A stretch of DNA of 64,000 nucleotides from Juglans regia (lineage: Eukaryota; Streptophyta; Magnoliopsida; Fagales; Juglandaceae). This document shows positions 53,101 to 64,000 of this stretch, in pieces. The number at the start of each line of letters is the position of its first letter. The stretch's first letter is position 1. The notes under the pieces were generated by a model. The model saw only the letters and a program-made list of their open reading frames with translations. It was not told where the DNA came from and ran no database searches. Position numbers and translations under genes: made by a program. Where the stretch lies: the NCBI RefSeq assembly GCF_001411555.2, contig NC_049912.1:28373514-28437513 (forward strand), in the 5' to 3' direction.

Positions 53101-55925
53101 TGAACCGCTCATATCATATGCAAGCATGTCATCCAGCATAGCATACGATCATGTCATTCCGCATCACGTTTAAATTCAGAAATTATGATTTATGTATGTA
53201 ATATGTCATGCATCTCATGTGTATAAGACACGTAAGCCATCTTAATTTCAAGTGTAAGATAAGTTCAGATCAGTTAATAAGATGGCCATTCAGATGCATG
53301 GTACCAATGCAGTTCAGTTTCAGGGTGGTGTGCAAGCCACGAACTCAGTCGTGGTCCACCATAGTATGCTAGAATACTATCAGCAGTTCCCCTTGCTGCA
53401 GCGAGATGTGGGGCTGGTGCACAACCTTACACACAGGGTTAAGTGTGTTGGCCAGTCAGATAAGTAAGATAAATCAGTCAGTTAGTTCAGATAATTCAGT
53501 CATACATAGCATAAGCATTAGCATGAATAGTCATGAATTTTAAGCTCAGCATGAAAGTTCTTATGAAAATCTTATGTTTATTACGTTTTCATTGTGATAG
53601 ATTTCTTACTGAGTCATCGACTCATTTTAGTTTATTTTTATGTTTTTAACCACCCAGGTGAAGATAATGATTACGAGCAGGCAGGCCAGGAGTAGAAGGA
53701 GCATTTTAGTTTTTGTTCAGACTTTCTAAAAAAAAAATGTCTTTTAGATCATGAATTTATTCAGTTTATTCCTTTAATGTTTTGGAAAGACAATTTTATT
53801 AGACCTTTTATTTCATAATAAATTACTTCAGTTTATTTTTCAATTATGAAATTAGAGAATCGTTTGCCGGGTTTATTTTCATGAAAAATACGTGACACAC
53901 CCAGCCTACGGGAAGGGGGTGTTACATATATTACTAAAATCGTTTATCGTTTACATCGAAGAAAAGGATAATAATCAGATACATCAAATAGTAGAACAAA
54001 TATATTTAGTTTTAACAAAAAGGTCAAGGAATTCCAATCCAAATACTCTAAAATGTTACAACATTGAAACTGTAAAGCAGGGAAGCATATTTCATACTCA
54101 CAGTGAACAATGACATCATCAGAGACCAGTTAATGGTCTTTAAAAAGTATCTGCGTCCAACAAGAGTCACAAAATCAACACTTTCTTGCAATACAAACAA
54201 ATATTGGATAACAAACCATTAAGAATGGTCAACCATAGTTTATCAAATTTGAAATAGGGTTTGATAGAGGGGGCATTTAGATATATTCAAATCTTCATAA
54301 TTCTGAAAACATGACTCACAGTTGAGGTTGCACGGTCACAACATAGCTTTGAAGTTTGGAATATCCAAAGCTACTGGTTTTCATTGCATTTTCATTAAAA
54401 AGTCTAGAAGAAGAGAAAAAAAACTCCAAAAACAGAAACCGGATAGTGACGATGATGAAAAAGAAGTCTTGTTTCAGAAAGAAATATAAGGGTGTGAAAT
54501 CATTTCCATCCAACCTCAAATGTGACTTCAATTTTCAAATTTTTTTATTTTATAAGTAACTTCTATTTTCAGAGTTATACTGATAAAAACAAAGTCTATT
54601 CGGCCCTTAATCACATACTGAGTGCCAACAGGTGCGCCCAATGCAATAGCCCCCAAAGCATTAACCAGAGCCCCTGCAAAGCAGAAACATTTCCCATCGC
54701 TTTAACTAGAGCCCCTATAAAGCAGAAACACAAGTAATAACATTTCCTTCTCTCCTTTTTCCCTTGCAATGTCATCACGAATGGTGCCACATCTAGGCAA
54801 GTTTAACATGAGCTTAAAATTTAAATGTCTAATGAGCCTGCACCGAAGTGGATAAAATATTAAAGATAATGCACAACCTCTTAAACTGAATGAAGGCCAT
54901 GACATGACTCAAGAGCATGACCAAGTAAAACCCATGGCCAGCCATTTTCCAGGATAACGATATGAGCTATAGGCTGGCATACATTACCTGGGATATCCAG
55001 GCTACTTGCAAACTTTTGATTTCGATAGCCTAGGCTTTACATGAATTAAAGGATATTTACTTAGTAATTTAATCACACACATGACAAGCAAACCTATGGA
55101 TCACTTATACTATGCCATTTACGATTCAGTATTAATGAAGAGAAACAAAGAAAAATTTACATATCTATCAAAACTTAAATTTCAAGACTTAAAGACATAT
55201 CAGGGAAAAAAAGGCTAACCGACAGGAAGTCCTAGTAGCCCCTGTCCCACGGCCTTCAAGTACTGAAAAAGAGAATTCGTAAGTGAAATATTAAAAAAAA
55301 AAAAAAAAAACACCACAATATAAATCCAAGATATCATAAAGCCAAAAAAAATGTTGGTCGCTGAGAAAATAGAGAGGAAAAAATCGATTCAAGATATGAA
55401 TAAATCCACTGAACTGAACCTAGCACATCCATTTGGTCCAATTGACCCAGGTTTTTCAATTCCTGGAAATCAAAATTATATAAATAACATAACACTCAAA
55501 AAATAAAATAATTCCCACACTTTCTCGGCAAACAAACAGATGAGACAGCAAATGTGGATTTTACCGTGCATTCATCACGATTCTTCCGGTAACGACTGTA
55601 GAGAAGAATCACAATTGGGCACTCAATGATCTGAAAATAATTAAATTAAAAAAACTAGACAAAAGAAAAAAAATTTGAAAAAAAAAACATAATCAGATAG
55701 AGGTTTTACAGAGACGAGAAGGAGAGTGGGAGAGGGGTGAGAGACGAGGTTGACGGAGAAGAAAGTGTGGGCCAGCAGAAGGGCTAGAACCAGGCCCAGC
55801 ACAGATATCAGATGTACGGAAAGTGCCTCAAGGGCTGAGATGGAAGTGGAGGAGACACTGACTTCTTCCTCTAGTTCTGGTTCTGCTGATGATTTCACAA
55901 ACGACGACGTTGCATTCGCCTTCAT
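50121..55925 (-). CDS. PIGF: PIG-F, GPI-anchor biosynthesis protein
   Basis: Eight minus-strand exons: 55710-55925, 55565-55630, 55220-55262, 54619-54673, 54102-54150, 51217-51284, 50932-51040 and 50121-50240. They join in frame to 241 residues. The protein is mostly hydrophobic with about six membrane segments. Conserved blocks include Gly-Ala-Ile-Ala-Leu-Gly-Ala-Pro-Val-Gly and Gly-Ala-Trp-Leu-Gly-Ala-Leu-Pro-Met-Pro-Leu-Asp-Trp-Glu-Arg. PIG-F acts in the ER membrane as partner of the ethanolamine-phosphate transferases PIG-O and PIG-G (GPI7) late in GPI-anchor assembly. Tiny exons make automated prediction difficult. Intron 5 is enlarged by a 2.5 kb solo LTR. All exon boundaries use GT-AG and keep phase. 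Confidence 0.92.
51420..53926. mobile_element. Solo LTR of a large LTR retrotransposon
   Basis: A 2507-base element starting TGTGACATACC and ending GGGTGTTACA, flanked on both sides by the 5-base duplication TATAT (51415-51419 and 53927-53931). It has the TG...CA ends of an LTR, a TATA-like TATAAAA near 51860 followed by a C/T- and G/C-rich leader-like part, and no gag or pol frame, primer-binding site or second LTR. The sequence character resembles long Ty3/Gypsy LTRs, but the family is not certain. It sits in intron 5 of PIG-F. Confidence 0.8.
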
Positions 55926-56924
55926 GTTTTCTCTGTACGAGCACCGTCAAGAAAAATACTTGGAAAGATATAGAGGCGAAAAATACTTGCATTCGCCTTC
56001 CTGGTTCTGCTTGGCGAAAACCATGGAAGGAAATGAAATGAACGACTCCGACCATTTTTCTGAATTACTGGGCCTCAGTATCCCAATGACATAAATAAAG
56101 ATATTATTCATAGCATCAATCGAACCCAAGCTATTGGGCAATCCTGGAAACCCAGCCCTTAGCTCTACGTTAAAAGGGCCTACGATTCATTTCTACAGTC
56201 CCTTCATGAGTTAGCCGCTCGTGAACCATCTAGGATGACTTGTTAGAGCACCGACAATGGATTATCGTCGTGAAATGTAAAGTTTGACTTATTTTACATA
56301 AAATTACTGGATTATCCAAATGAAAAAATATATGACTTTTAACTACATGTGTTGGTGTTGTGGGTCATATATGACTGTCTACTGTACAATTGACCAAAGC
56401 TTATTTTTATTCTATTGTACTTTTCCTGCATCAATTTCTCAAATAATTGCAAGATTCAGATAATGCCCTTTCTATATGAGCACATTCACAAATAATGCCA
56501 TCTCTCAAATATTTTTGTGATGGGCTGATTTTTGTAGTTGTGTATAATTTTGTGATGGGTTGAAATGTATTCAACATTAGTGATGACTTGTATTGAACAT
56601 TAGTTGAAATGGATCCAAACCAATTCGATCCCTAATGATCAATATAATAAAAAGTTGTATATATCATGATCGATCAGTACTCTATAATCATATCAATGAT
56701 CATTTGCGTGAATAGTTAGAGAGAGCACGTGAAAATAATAGTAATATTTGTTGCTTCGATGTTGTCTCAATAACTTTATATATATATACACACACACACT
56801 GCATGAGGAGTCGTCGTCGTCGACTAAATGTGATGACTTCTTGCAGCTTCAGGTAAAAGACATGACATGCACTCCTGCTATCTAGTCCCGTGACAAGCTT
56901 CGATTGGTACATTGATAATGCCGG

Positions 56925-57228
56925 AAGATTCAATAAAATTGAACAAGTGCCGGCATTTTGTTAAATGCCACAAAAGCTACATACTATTTCCATTTCCAGC
57001 TCAACAATAAAAATGTTGAAAAATTCAATAATTTGCTAGTGTAAACTTCATCAATTGTTGGCATTTTTATAAACATCGCAAAAGTTATATATTATTATCG
57101 GCGTAATAATATAAACGTTGAAAAATTCAATTATTTAACACCGTAAACATTAAGCACCAGCAAAAATATAATTTTACCGATGCATAAACAATCGCCGATA
57201 ACATAGACACCGGAAATTCCTTGTAGTG
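56925..57228. mobile_element. CACTA (EnSpm)-like transposon end
   Basis: On the minus strand the sequence starting at 57228 reads CACTACAAGGAATTTCCGGT, the typical CACTA terminus. It continues with repeated short subterminal motifs (CCGGTG, CGGCG, TTGAATTTTTCAACG-like). The opposite terminus was not found, so this is a solo or truncated end; the left limit is approximate. Confidence 0.6.
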
Positions 57229-57617
57229 ACGTGATGGTTGTTTTGCCAGCACATATATGTATAGAACACCAGAAAGCTTCGAGTGTATGTGTGTATATAT
57301 AGACACTATTACACTCGTGTATACACACAAGATTACAAAAACCCTAATATCAATTCTTTTATTCTTCCCTCAAATAAGCATGCCATGTACAAAATATTTG
57401 AAGGAAATTGACGAAACCTAATACATATGGAAGTCGTCTGCATTTCACGTGCGGCAACTCCCATCATAGGAGACAGTATGGGACACAAAAATGCATGCCT
57501 CTCTCTGGTACCATATATGACAGTTGATTCCTGATCAAAAAGCTCACTAAACCAATGAAATTTGTTCTGATAACAAGTTGTCATTCTTACGTACCCTAAA
57601 AACACAGCAACCCATTA

Positions 57618-57620
<3 letters not shown>

Positions 57621-57654
<34 letters not shown>
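57621..57654. repeat. (TC)n microsatellite upstream of the protease
   Basis: A TC run of about 34 bases, some 270 bases before the protease start codon. Such GA/TC tracts are frequent in plant core promoters and can bind BPC/GAGA factors. Confidence 0.9.
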
Positions 57655-57659
<5 letters not shown>

Positions 57660-57918
57660 TGGTGATCTTCCTCTCCCAATACGTGCACGTGAAACCCCAA
57701 TAATTTTCTCATGCACCAGTGGGTCCTAAAGCCAGCCCTTCCCCTTTTGTTCTCAAGCCAAACTCCAACTCCCAAGAATCAGTCCACCCACCACTTCTTC
57801 CCTCATTTCTTTCTTTCTCTAGCTGCCCTCTTATTGTTCTTCATGCCCTTCTTTCTTTTCTTTTTCTTTTTTCTCTAGCTCCAAACATATTTGCTATCTT
57901 TCTGCACTACTTTCCGTT

Positions 57919-60805
57919 ATGATGGTGGATGCGACGCCTCTTTTTCCATTGATGTTTTCTCTTATTCTTCTTTACCTCAGCATTGCAAATGGGGTTCATT
58001 GTTATGGAGAGAAGAAGGCCTTCAGCCTGCAAAGACTTCAATGGAATATTCAGCCAAGTGGCCATTCACTAAGTTGCCTCTCCGGGAAATCAAGTGAGTT
58101 TTAGGTTTTGGCAAATCAGAGAATATTTAGAAGTAAAACTCATAAACTGCTTATAATCTAGTGTCGGCCAATGGCCATTATCTTTCAGAAGTACTTTATT
58201 CTATTTATCTCCATTTTTGGATGATCAGCTGTTATCATCGATTGCTTTCTCTTTACTTGACTGCTTTTATGCTTTAGGAAAGATGCTTAAATACAATGGT
58301 CGGTATTGTCTTCGAAAAGAAATTATTAACTCGCTATAACTGTCCTTCGACAAGTTTCACGGAAGCTTTTTTTAGTAAGTAAAGCAAAGTACTGAGAGTT
58401 CGGTCCTTTGTAAAGTTTCACTGACACCGCCTGAACGAAACAGTTCGATCCTTAACATTCTCAAGTTTAATTAAATTCAACGGTAGAGATGAATAATCAA
58501 ATTTTCCTAGATATATCATTCTCTTTTTCTTCCATATTTGTCTTCTTATTGATGAATAATGTTAGATAAAGTCTTAATTAAGATGTGCAAATTGAAAAAA
58601 CTTATGACTTAGTCATCTCATAAAATTATTGGTTCTACAAGAAATTAATGATTATTCATTTCTTATAAACATGTCCAAGACCTTATTCACAAGTAATGTG
58701 AGATTATTTCTCAGCATAAATTTTGTGCACAACCTTCAAAAAAATAAGATCTATATATTATTAAAAAAATAAATTTTCATATGAATTCTATATTTATCTA
58801 AATTTTTTAAAAATAAAAAATGTGAACCTTACTCATCCTAAAATTATAAATATCATTTACATTTTATTTTTATCCCTCCGGCCTTCTTATCTACATGCAT
58901 AAACCTAAAGTCAAATTTAGAATCACGGGTGCCTTTTTTTTTTTTTTTTGTGTCGTAGCTAAGTCACAAACGAATACCGCCATTAGAAATTATTATTTTT
59001 TGTTCTACTTCAGTTTTTCACTTAATATTTCAATTGCTTTATGAAATTACAAGAAGGCTAGCTCATATTTCAATTACATGACTAGTAGCTTGTCATTGCT
59101 TTAGGGTAAAAAAACTCGTGTCATTACCCCCACCTGATCTCTCTTTTCAAGGTATAGATTAATGGTGTTGATTAATCGGGTGAATGGAGCAGTAGTACTA
59201 CCATGCACCATATGTGATGTGGGGTCACTGACAGGCACTGAACCGACTTATATATTCATAAGTCGCGATATATATAAATTCATCATATATTGGAACTGAT
59301 CTTTGTGTTCTTATCTTGGTAGCTGACAGAAAGCGATTTTAGAGAGTATTTGACCGAATGACTTTATAATGAGCTCATGCATATTTCTCAAAGGGTGGAC
59401 TTCGAAAATTGGGCGAGATTTATGCACGCGATCAGTACAATAATTTTCATATAACCCATTAATTAATTATTTTTTCGTTAAAGAAAAAGTTGCAATTATT
59501 ATATATATCTTGTGTTTTTCTGATCTCTTCCGAGAAATAGGGAGGGAGAATGGTGCAACTGTATTGGAAATGAAACACCGAGACTACTGCTCAGGAAAGA
59601 TCGTCGACTGGAGTAAGAAGCTGCAGAAACGCCTAATATTGGACAATTTTCACGTCCAGTCACTGCAGTCCCGGATAGGAAACATGGCATTCGGCGCCGA
59701 AGATGCGATGAAAGCTCGAATGCCATTAACTTCTGGTATAAACCTTCACACTTTAAACTACATCGTAACCATCGAATTGGGAGGCCAAAACATGACAGTG
59801 ATTGTAGACACTGGAAGCGATTTGACGTGGGTTCAATGCCAGCCATGCAAATCATGTTATAATCAGAAACAATCTCTCTTCAACCCTTCTGCATCCCATT
59901 CATACCAATCAGTTTTGTGCAATACATCAGCTTGTCGTTCTCTTCAATATGGGTCTTGGAATTCACCCTTATGTGGGACCAAACAACCGATCTGCAACTA
60001 TGTCGTTAACTATGGAGATGGGTCCTACACCAGGGGCGAGCTAGCGCGGGAGCACCTTAGCCTTGGAAAAGCTCCGGTGAAAGATTTTTTGTTTGGCTGT
60101 GGTAGAGATAACAAAGGTCTTTTTGGGGGAGCTTCAGGCCTCATGGGTCTGGGAAGGAGTACTGTTTCAGTGATCTCTCAAAGTACTGCCTTATTTGGGG
60201 GAGTTTTCTCTTACTGTCTCCCTTCCACTGAAGCCGGGGCTTCTGGTTCTTTGGTTATGGGTGGGGATTCTTCATTATTCAAGAATTCCACTCCCTTCTC
60301 GTACACCAAAATGGTTCCGAATCCGCAACTGTCCAACTTTTATTTTCTCAACCTCACTGGCATAAGTGTTGGTGGGGTGGCTGTACAAGCTCCAAGTTTT
60401 GCTAAGGGTGGAGTTTTGATCGATTCTGGGACTATTATTACAAGGCTTGCTCCGTCAGTTTACAAGGCAGTGAAAGCAGAGTTTCTGAAACAATTTTCTG
60501 GGTTTCCTCCGGCACCTGGATTTTCTATTTTGGATACTTGCTTTAACCTCAGTGGATATGAGGAAGTGGATATTCCTACACTAGAATTTCACTTTGAGGG
60601 TAATGCTGAGCTGAATGTGGATGTAACTGGCATCTTTTATCTCGTAAAAACTGATGCGTCTCAGGTTTGTTTGGCTCTTGCAAGTCTCTCCAATGAAGAT
60701 GAGATCGGTATTGTTGGGAATTATCAGCAGAAGAACCAAAGGATTATATACGATACTAAACAGTCTAAGCTGGGACTTGCAGGAGAAACTTGCAGTTTCA
60801 GATGA
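57919..60805 (+). CDS. A1-family aspartyl protease (At5g10770-like)
   Basis: Two exons, 57919-58093 and 59541-60805, join in phase 1 to 479 residues. A signal peptide (about 1-28) is followed by a propeptide and a pepsin-like bilobed domain. Both catalytic motifs are intact: Asp-Thr-Gly-Ser-Asp starting at 148 and Asp-Ser-Gly-Thr starting at 353. The first lobe has many Cys residues, as in the plant nepenthesin-type and atypical proteases (NAP1 insert region), and there is no plant-specific saposin insert. It is probably secreted or apoplastic; substrates are unknown. Relatives in this group act in defence, development or stress. The second Met at 57922 is an equally possible start. Confidence 0.92.
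58094..59540. other. Protease intron
   Basis: A phase-1 intron of about 1.45 kb, starting GTGAGT and ending AAATAG. The interior is AT-rich with T and A runs and no coding signal. Confidence 0.75.
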
Positions 60806-62018
60806 ACAGAAAAATATGATAAAGGTGACTTGATGTCAACACAAGCAGAGATCAAGAGCCATCATCATCAGCATCATATATAACATATATAAATAATTAT
60901 GTTATTCGATGGAGAAAGGTGTGAACATCTAAATTCGTGGTTTTCAGACTCTCTTACGTGTAATAATGTTACTTCCAAATGTGGAGAACTAGAAGAGTTT
61001 GAATGGTATATTCATTACTGTAAAATTTCTTTCAATATAAGCTTTTGCTGAAGGTTTGTGAACAGTAGAATATAGCAACCTATTTTATGCTGTCTATTGC
61101 TGCAGACAACGCAAAGCTGAGAGACTTTCAAAGTACAGCTACTCTTTGACCCTAGAGTTTCTCGAAACATCACAAAATTTTAATCTTTCCCAACTCTTTT
61201 ACAACAGAGGTTACAGAGCTTCAGCAGAAAACTCTTTGTGCAGGTATTTCAAAGTATATTGAAAAGGATCATTTTTGTTTTTCTTCTGAATAAACTGAAA
61301 GAAGCTTTTTGTCTTCAAGAAGTTCAAAAGAGGTTACACGTCAATGTGGTGTGGTGCTACATTAGATCAACGATTTTGTAGAACAAGATGTTCTCTAAGA
61401 ATTTCGAAAACTCACAGAAAATAAACATGAACGTCCTCGCCCATTGGAGTAATTTCTTGAATTTGGAGCTACTGTTGTTTCCAATGATGCAAATAATTAG
61501 AGAAACAGAATCTGATTTAAGCTGATACCAAAGCTAGAGCTGAATTGTCACTGGGATTGGCTTATGATCTGAGCCCTGCATATCACAGTCCACCAAAATT
61601 ACCATATGCATGGATGCGTAGCACTTTCCAATAATGGTGCCTTTGGAAGCTTTTACCAAAAAAAAAAAAAAAGACTTCAAAAGACACCCAACCCCAACCC
61701 CTGAGGCATCCTACAAGGTCTGGAGCAGTGTGGAATCCTGATCGAATTACATCTCTGTCATCTAAGTCCGACAGTATGATGAAAATAAATCAGTCCATAC
61801 GATTTCCGAATCAGAGAATGGCCCCCTCTTCAACAACTTTTTCTAGAGAAATGAGTCAGTATTTTCAAGGAACTGTCAGCAGGAATCTCCGATCACATTG
61901 CTTGGCAAACCTTTTCCAGGTTGTGGATAATCAGCAGTATTTCCAATGCAGTTAGCATAATTTCCTATAACATGCTTGTTTTCTTTCAAGCTGCATTTTA
62001 TTACATCCCCAATTCTGG
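60806..62018. other. Convergent 3' flanks of protease and folate transporter
   Basis: The protease (+) and the transporter (-) converge here, so both 3' untranslated regions lie in this stretch. No other gene was recognised. An A-run at about 61660-61672 may be a minor retrotransposon trace. Confidence 0.45.
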
Positions 62019-64000
62019 TCAAGAGCTATTGATAAGGGAGACCATTTCAACGGTCTCAGGTTCAAAGACACTGGTACCTTTTTTTGTCCTCATCATCTCA
62101 GTTGAAAGAATAGACAAGTTGGGATCACTTTTGGGTATTAAAAATAGGAACCCAATTGGAACTATTCGCAACAAGCTCCGAATCAATATAGTCGCCCAAA
62201 GGTTGTCAAACTGTGTCCGTGTAACCTTCAAAATGTGGAGTAAAAGGCCCCCTGCTGAAGATGACGTAAGCAACCCGACATGATCAATTGACATAAGCAA
62301 AGCAAAGAAAGTGCCTTCTATACCAGCAGGACAAAGCTTGGAACTAAGTACAAGTAGAGGCATCCATTTAATACGCCCAATCATTTGAGAAATGGCTGCA
62401 TCAATTACCGCAAAGAAGTAATCTGGTACACCAATTTTCAAGTTTATGCGTAAAACCAACACCAAATCTAGTAATCCGGATGCACCATATAGCAGTTGAA
62501 TCCAGAAAAGTATGCCACGAAAAGGTTTGTTTCTTAAAAGGTTTTGGTAGATAAGAACCCCAAAGAGTGAGCCAACAGCACCAATAGCGGATATGGATCC
62601 AACAACCTCCTGCATGAAGCATATGAATAATGAGTTTCCATTTGTTAGATTATCATAAATCAGTAAACAACTAGTGTTTAACATTACAAAACAAGAAAAG
62701 TCTGCAAATTTTAAGTGTTTTTTTTTTTTTTTTGTCTGAAAATGTGGATTTATAAACGATATACTGAAAAGCTAGCAATACGACAAGAAGTGCAGGATAC
62801 ATATGGCAATAAAAATAACTGAGATAGAACATACTGCTCTGAATGGAACACAAGTAAGACTTATGCGCTAATATTCTCCATAATAGATACAGAAGATGCA
62901 AATTGAAACTGCGTGCAATGTCATGATCATATATGGAATAAAATTTTATGGCTGGAAGATGGATAGTTTTGAACTTCTTTTTGTATTTTTTTTTTTTTTT
63001 GATAAGCTGTTTTGAACTTCTGAAGACAATTTATCTAAATGCTTAAAGAATAGGCGAAGAATCAGGAACCTGTGAGAAAGATGGGCCTCCCTTGGATTCT
63101 GTATACCAATAAAACATTCCTTCATGGATATTCAGGGCCAAGGCAAGTGATAAGTACATGTATAAACATGGCCTCCACACCTCCCGAACTTTCAATGTTG
63201 TCCACATAGTCTTACCAGCATCCACTAGCTTCTCACTTACCTAAATTAAAAGGTCTATGTGAATTTAGAAGAAAGCATGACAGGGGATACCTAAAAAAGT
63301 AAGGTAACCTTACCCTCCTGTACCCAGAGTTATGAACACGGGATTCCCTCAGCAGCATTCCGACCAGAACAACCAGTCCAGACGGAATGCTCAGCAACCC
63401 AAAAACACCCTGTCAAGAAAGAGAAACCAATTTTACCTGAGAAGGGATTCTGAAATATAATAGAAAATGTTTTTATCGAATCTCTAAAGAAATCTACTCC
63501 TATAGTATTGGATAATCAAATTGACCATATAGAATTTACGTCCTAAAAGAATTCTTATTATACATGCTAATTTCTAAGATGCAGATGTGAAAATACAACA
63601 TGTATTATGCCTTATATTATTAAGCATTTGGACTGGAACTTTTTAAGCCTGGAAATTATCTAGATATCTCCCTTGTCAAATATCTGATTAATAAGATGAA
63701 TAACTAAAGGTTATTGCATTGTTTAGCCGCAAAGAAGAAGAAGAAATAATCCAAGTGTGGACAAGGATATGAGACAGTCGCAAGAAAAGCCAAAGAAATG
63801 AAATGGTCAAAGTAATAAAGCAAAAGAAGTTGGACAGAAGCTTACCCTAGGCCCAACTAGGTGAACAAAAAAGCCACTGAGTGAAAATCCTATCAGTGCT
63901 CCAATGGAAGAGCTCAGTCCACACAAGCTTTGCATGTCACCAGCAAGGGAGGGATGACTTATACTATTCTGCGTCACACAAGCATCAATGGTAACATCTG
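62019..64000 (-). CDS. FBT6: Folate-biopterin transporter (BT1/FBT family), 3' part
   Basis: Four minus-strand exons within the window: the 3' part of one ending at 63846 (continuing beyond 64000), 63314-63409, 63070-63240 and 62019-62609. They join in frame to about 336 C-terminal residues and a stop. The family hallmark Asp-Val-Thr-Ile-Asp-Ala-Cys-Val-Thr is at the window edge. It is followed by [12 protein letters not shown], and several membrane helices follow. Members are 12-helix MFS-type carriers of folates or pterins; some are in the chloroplast envelope, others' location is unknown. Number 6 is my best guess from the family and from its pairing with an At5g10770-like neighbour; the N-terminus needed to decide is outside the window. 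Confidence 0.88.

Larger units (their letters stand above)
55926..57918. other. Intergenic spacer between PIG-F and the aspartyl protease
   Basis: It holds the PIG-F promoter and, from about 57.3 kb, the protease promoter and leader. Between them lies a CACTA-type transposon end (to 57228). No protein gene was recognised. Confidence 0.5.

Noticed and set aside
57127..57330. Short minus-strand frames near 57.1-57.3 kb
   Set aside because: They fall in the CACTA-like transposon end and a TA/CA-rich tract, not a gene.

Overview
This is nuclear DNA from a flowering plant, a eudicot and most likely a woody rosid. The genes have GT-AG introns, the spacers are AT-rich, and every confident protein has a close plant counterpart. 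The density of small MITE-type inverted-repeat elements suggests a Fagales/Juglandaceae-like genome, but that is only an impression. I found no CRISPR array, operon, rRNA or tRNA gene.

Layout, left to right. 1-3.2 kb: AT-rich spacer. 3.2-5.6 kb (+): three-exon HOOKLESS1-like N-acetyltransferase. 6.7-8.9 kb (+): intronless membrane receptor-like kinase with a large insert inside its kinase domain. 9.5-13.0 kb (-): MRS2/CorA magnesium transporter, with a 5'-truncated LINE in an intron. 15.1-17.1 kb (-): small chloroplast J-domain protein (J8 type). 17-25 kb: long gene-poor spacer with MITEs. 25.0-29.2 kb (+): two-exon hydroxycinnamoyltransferase HCT, with lignin-type AC elements just upstream. 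30.5-30.9 kb (-): small two-exon predicted secreted or GPI-anchored protein. 32.9-34.8 kb (+): intronless cytosolic HSP70. 36.6-38.2 kb (-): broken LINE. 39.8-43.3 kb (-): LRR receptor kinase of the non-RD class. 45.5-49.5 kb (-): HDR1-like coiled-coil protein. 50.1-55.9 kb (-): eight-exon PIG-F, with a 2.5 kb solo LTR in intron 5. 57.9-60.8 kb (+): A1-family aspartyl protease. 62.0 kb to the window end (-): folate-biopterin transporter, 5' part missing.

The genes do not form one pathway. Several (receptor-like kinase, MRS2, J8, HSP70, HDR1-like, PIG-F) recall the neighbourhood of two related Arabidopsis chromosome 1 segments as I remember them. The protease and folate transporter recall a chromosome 5 neighbourhood. 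The simplest reading is conserved gene order spread out by transposable elements and by interleaved genes (HCT, the small secreted protein, the LRR kinase).

I rebuilt exon structures by hand from frame continuity, splice-site dinucleotides and family knowledge. Every multi-exon model joins in frame, and its length matches the family where I know the usual length. I did not see a new multi-gene system. The items most worth a second look are the AC-element cluster at HCT, the LINE and LTR insertions with readable target-site duplications, the small secreted protein, and the split kinase domain.
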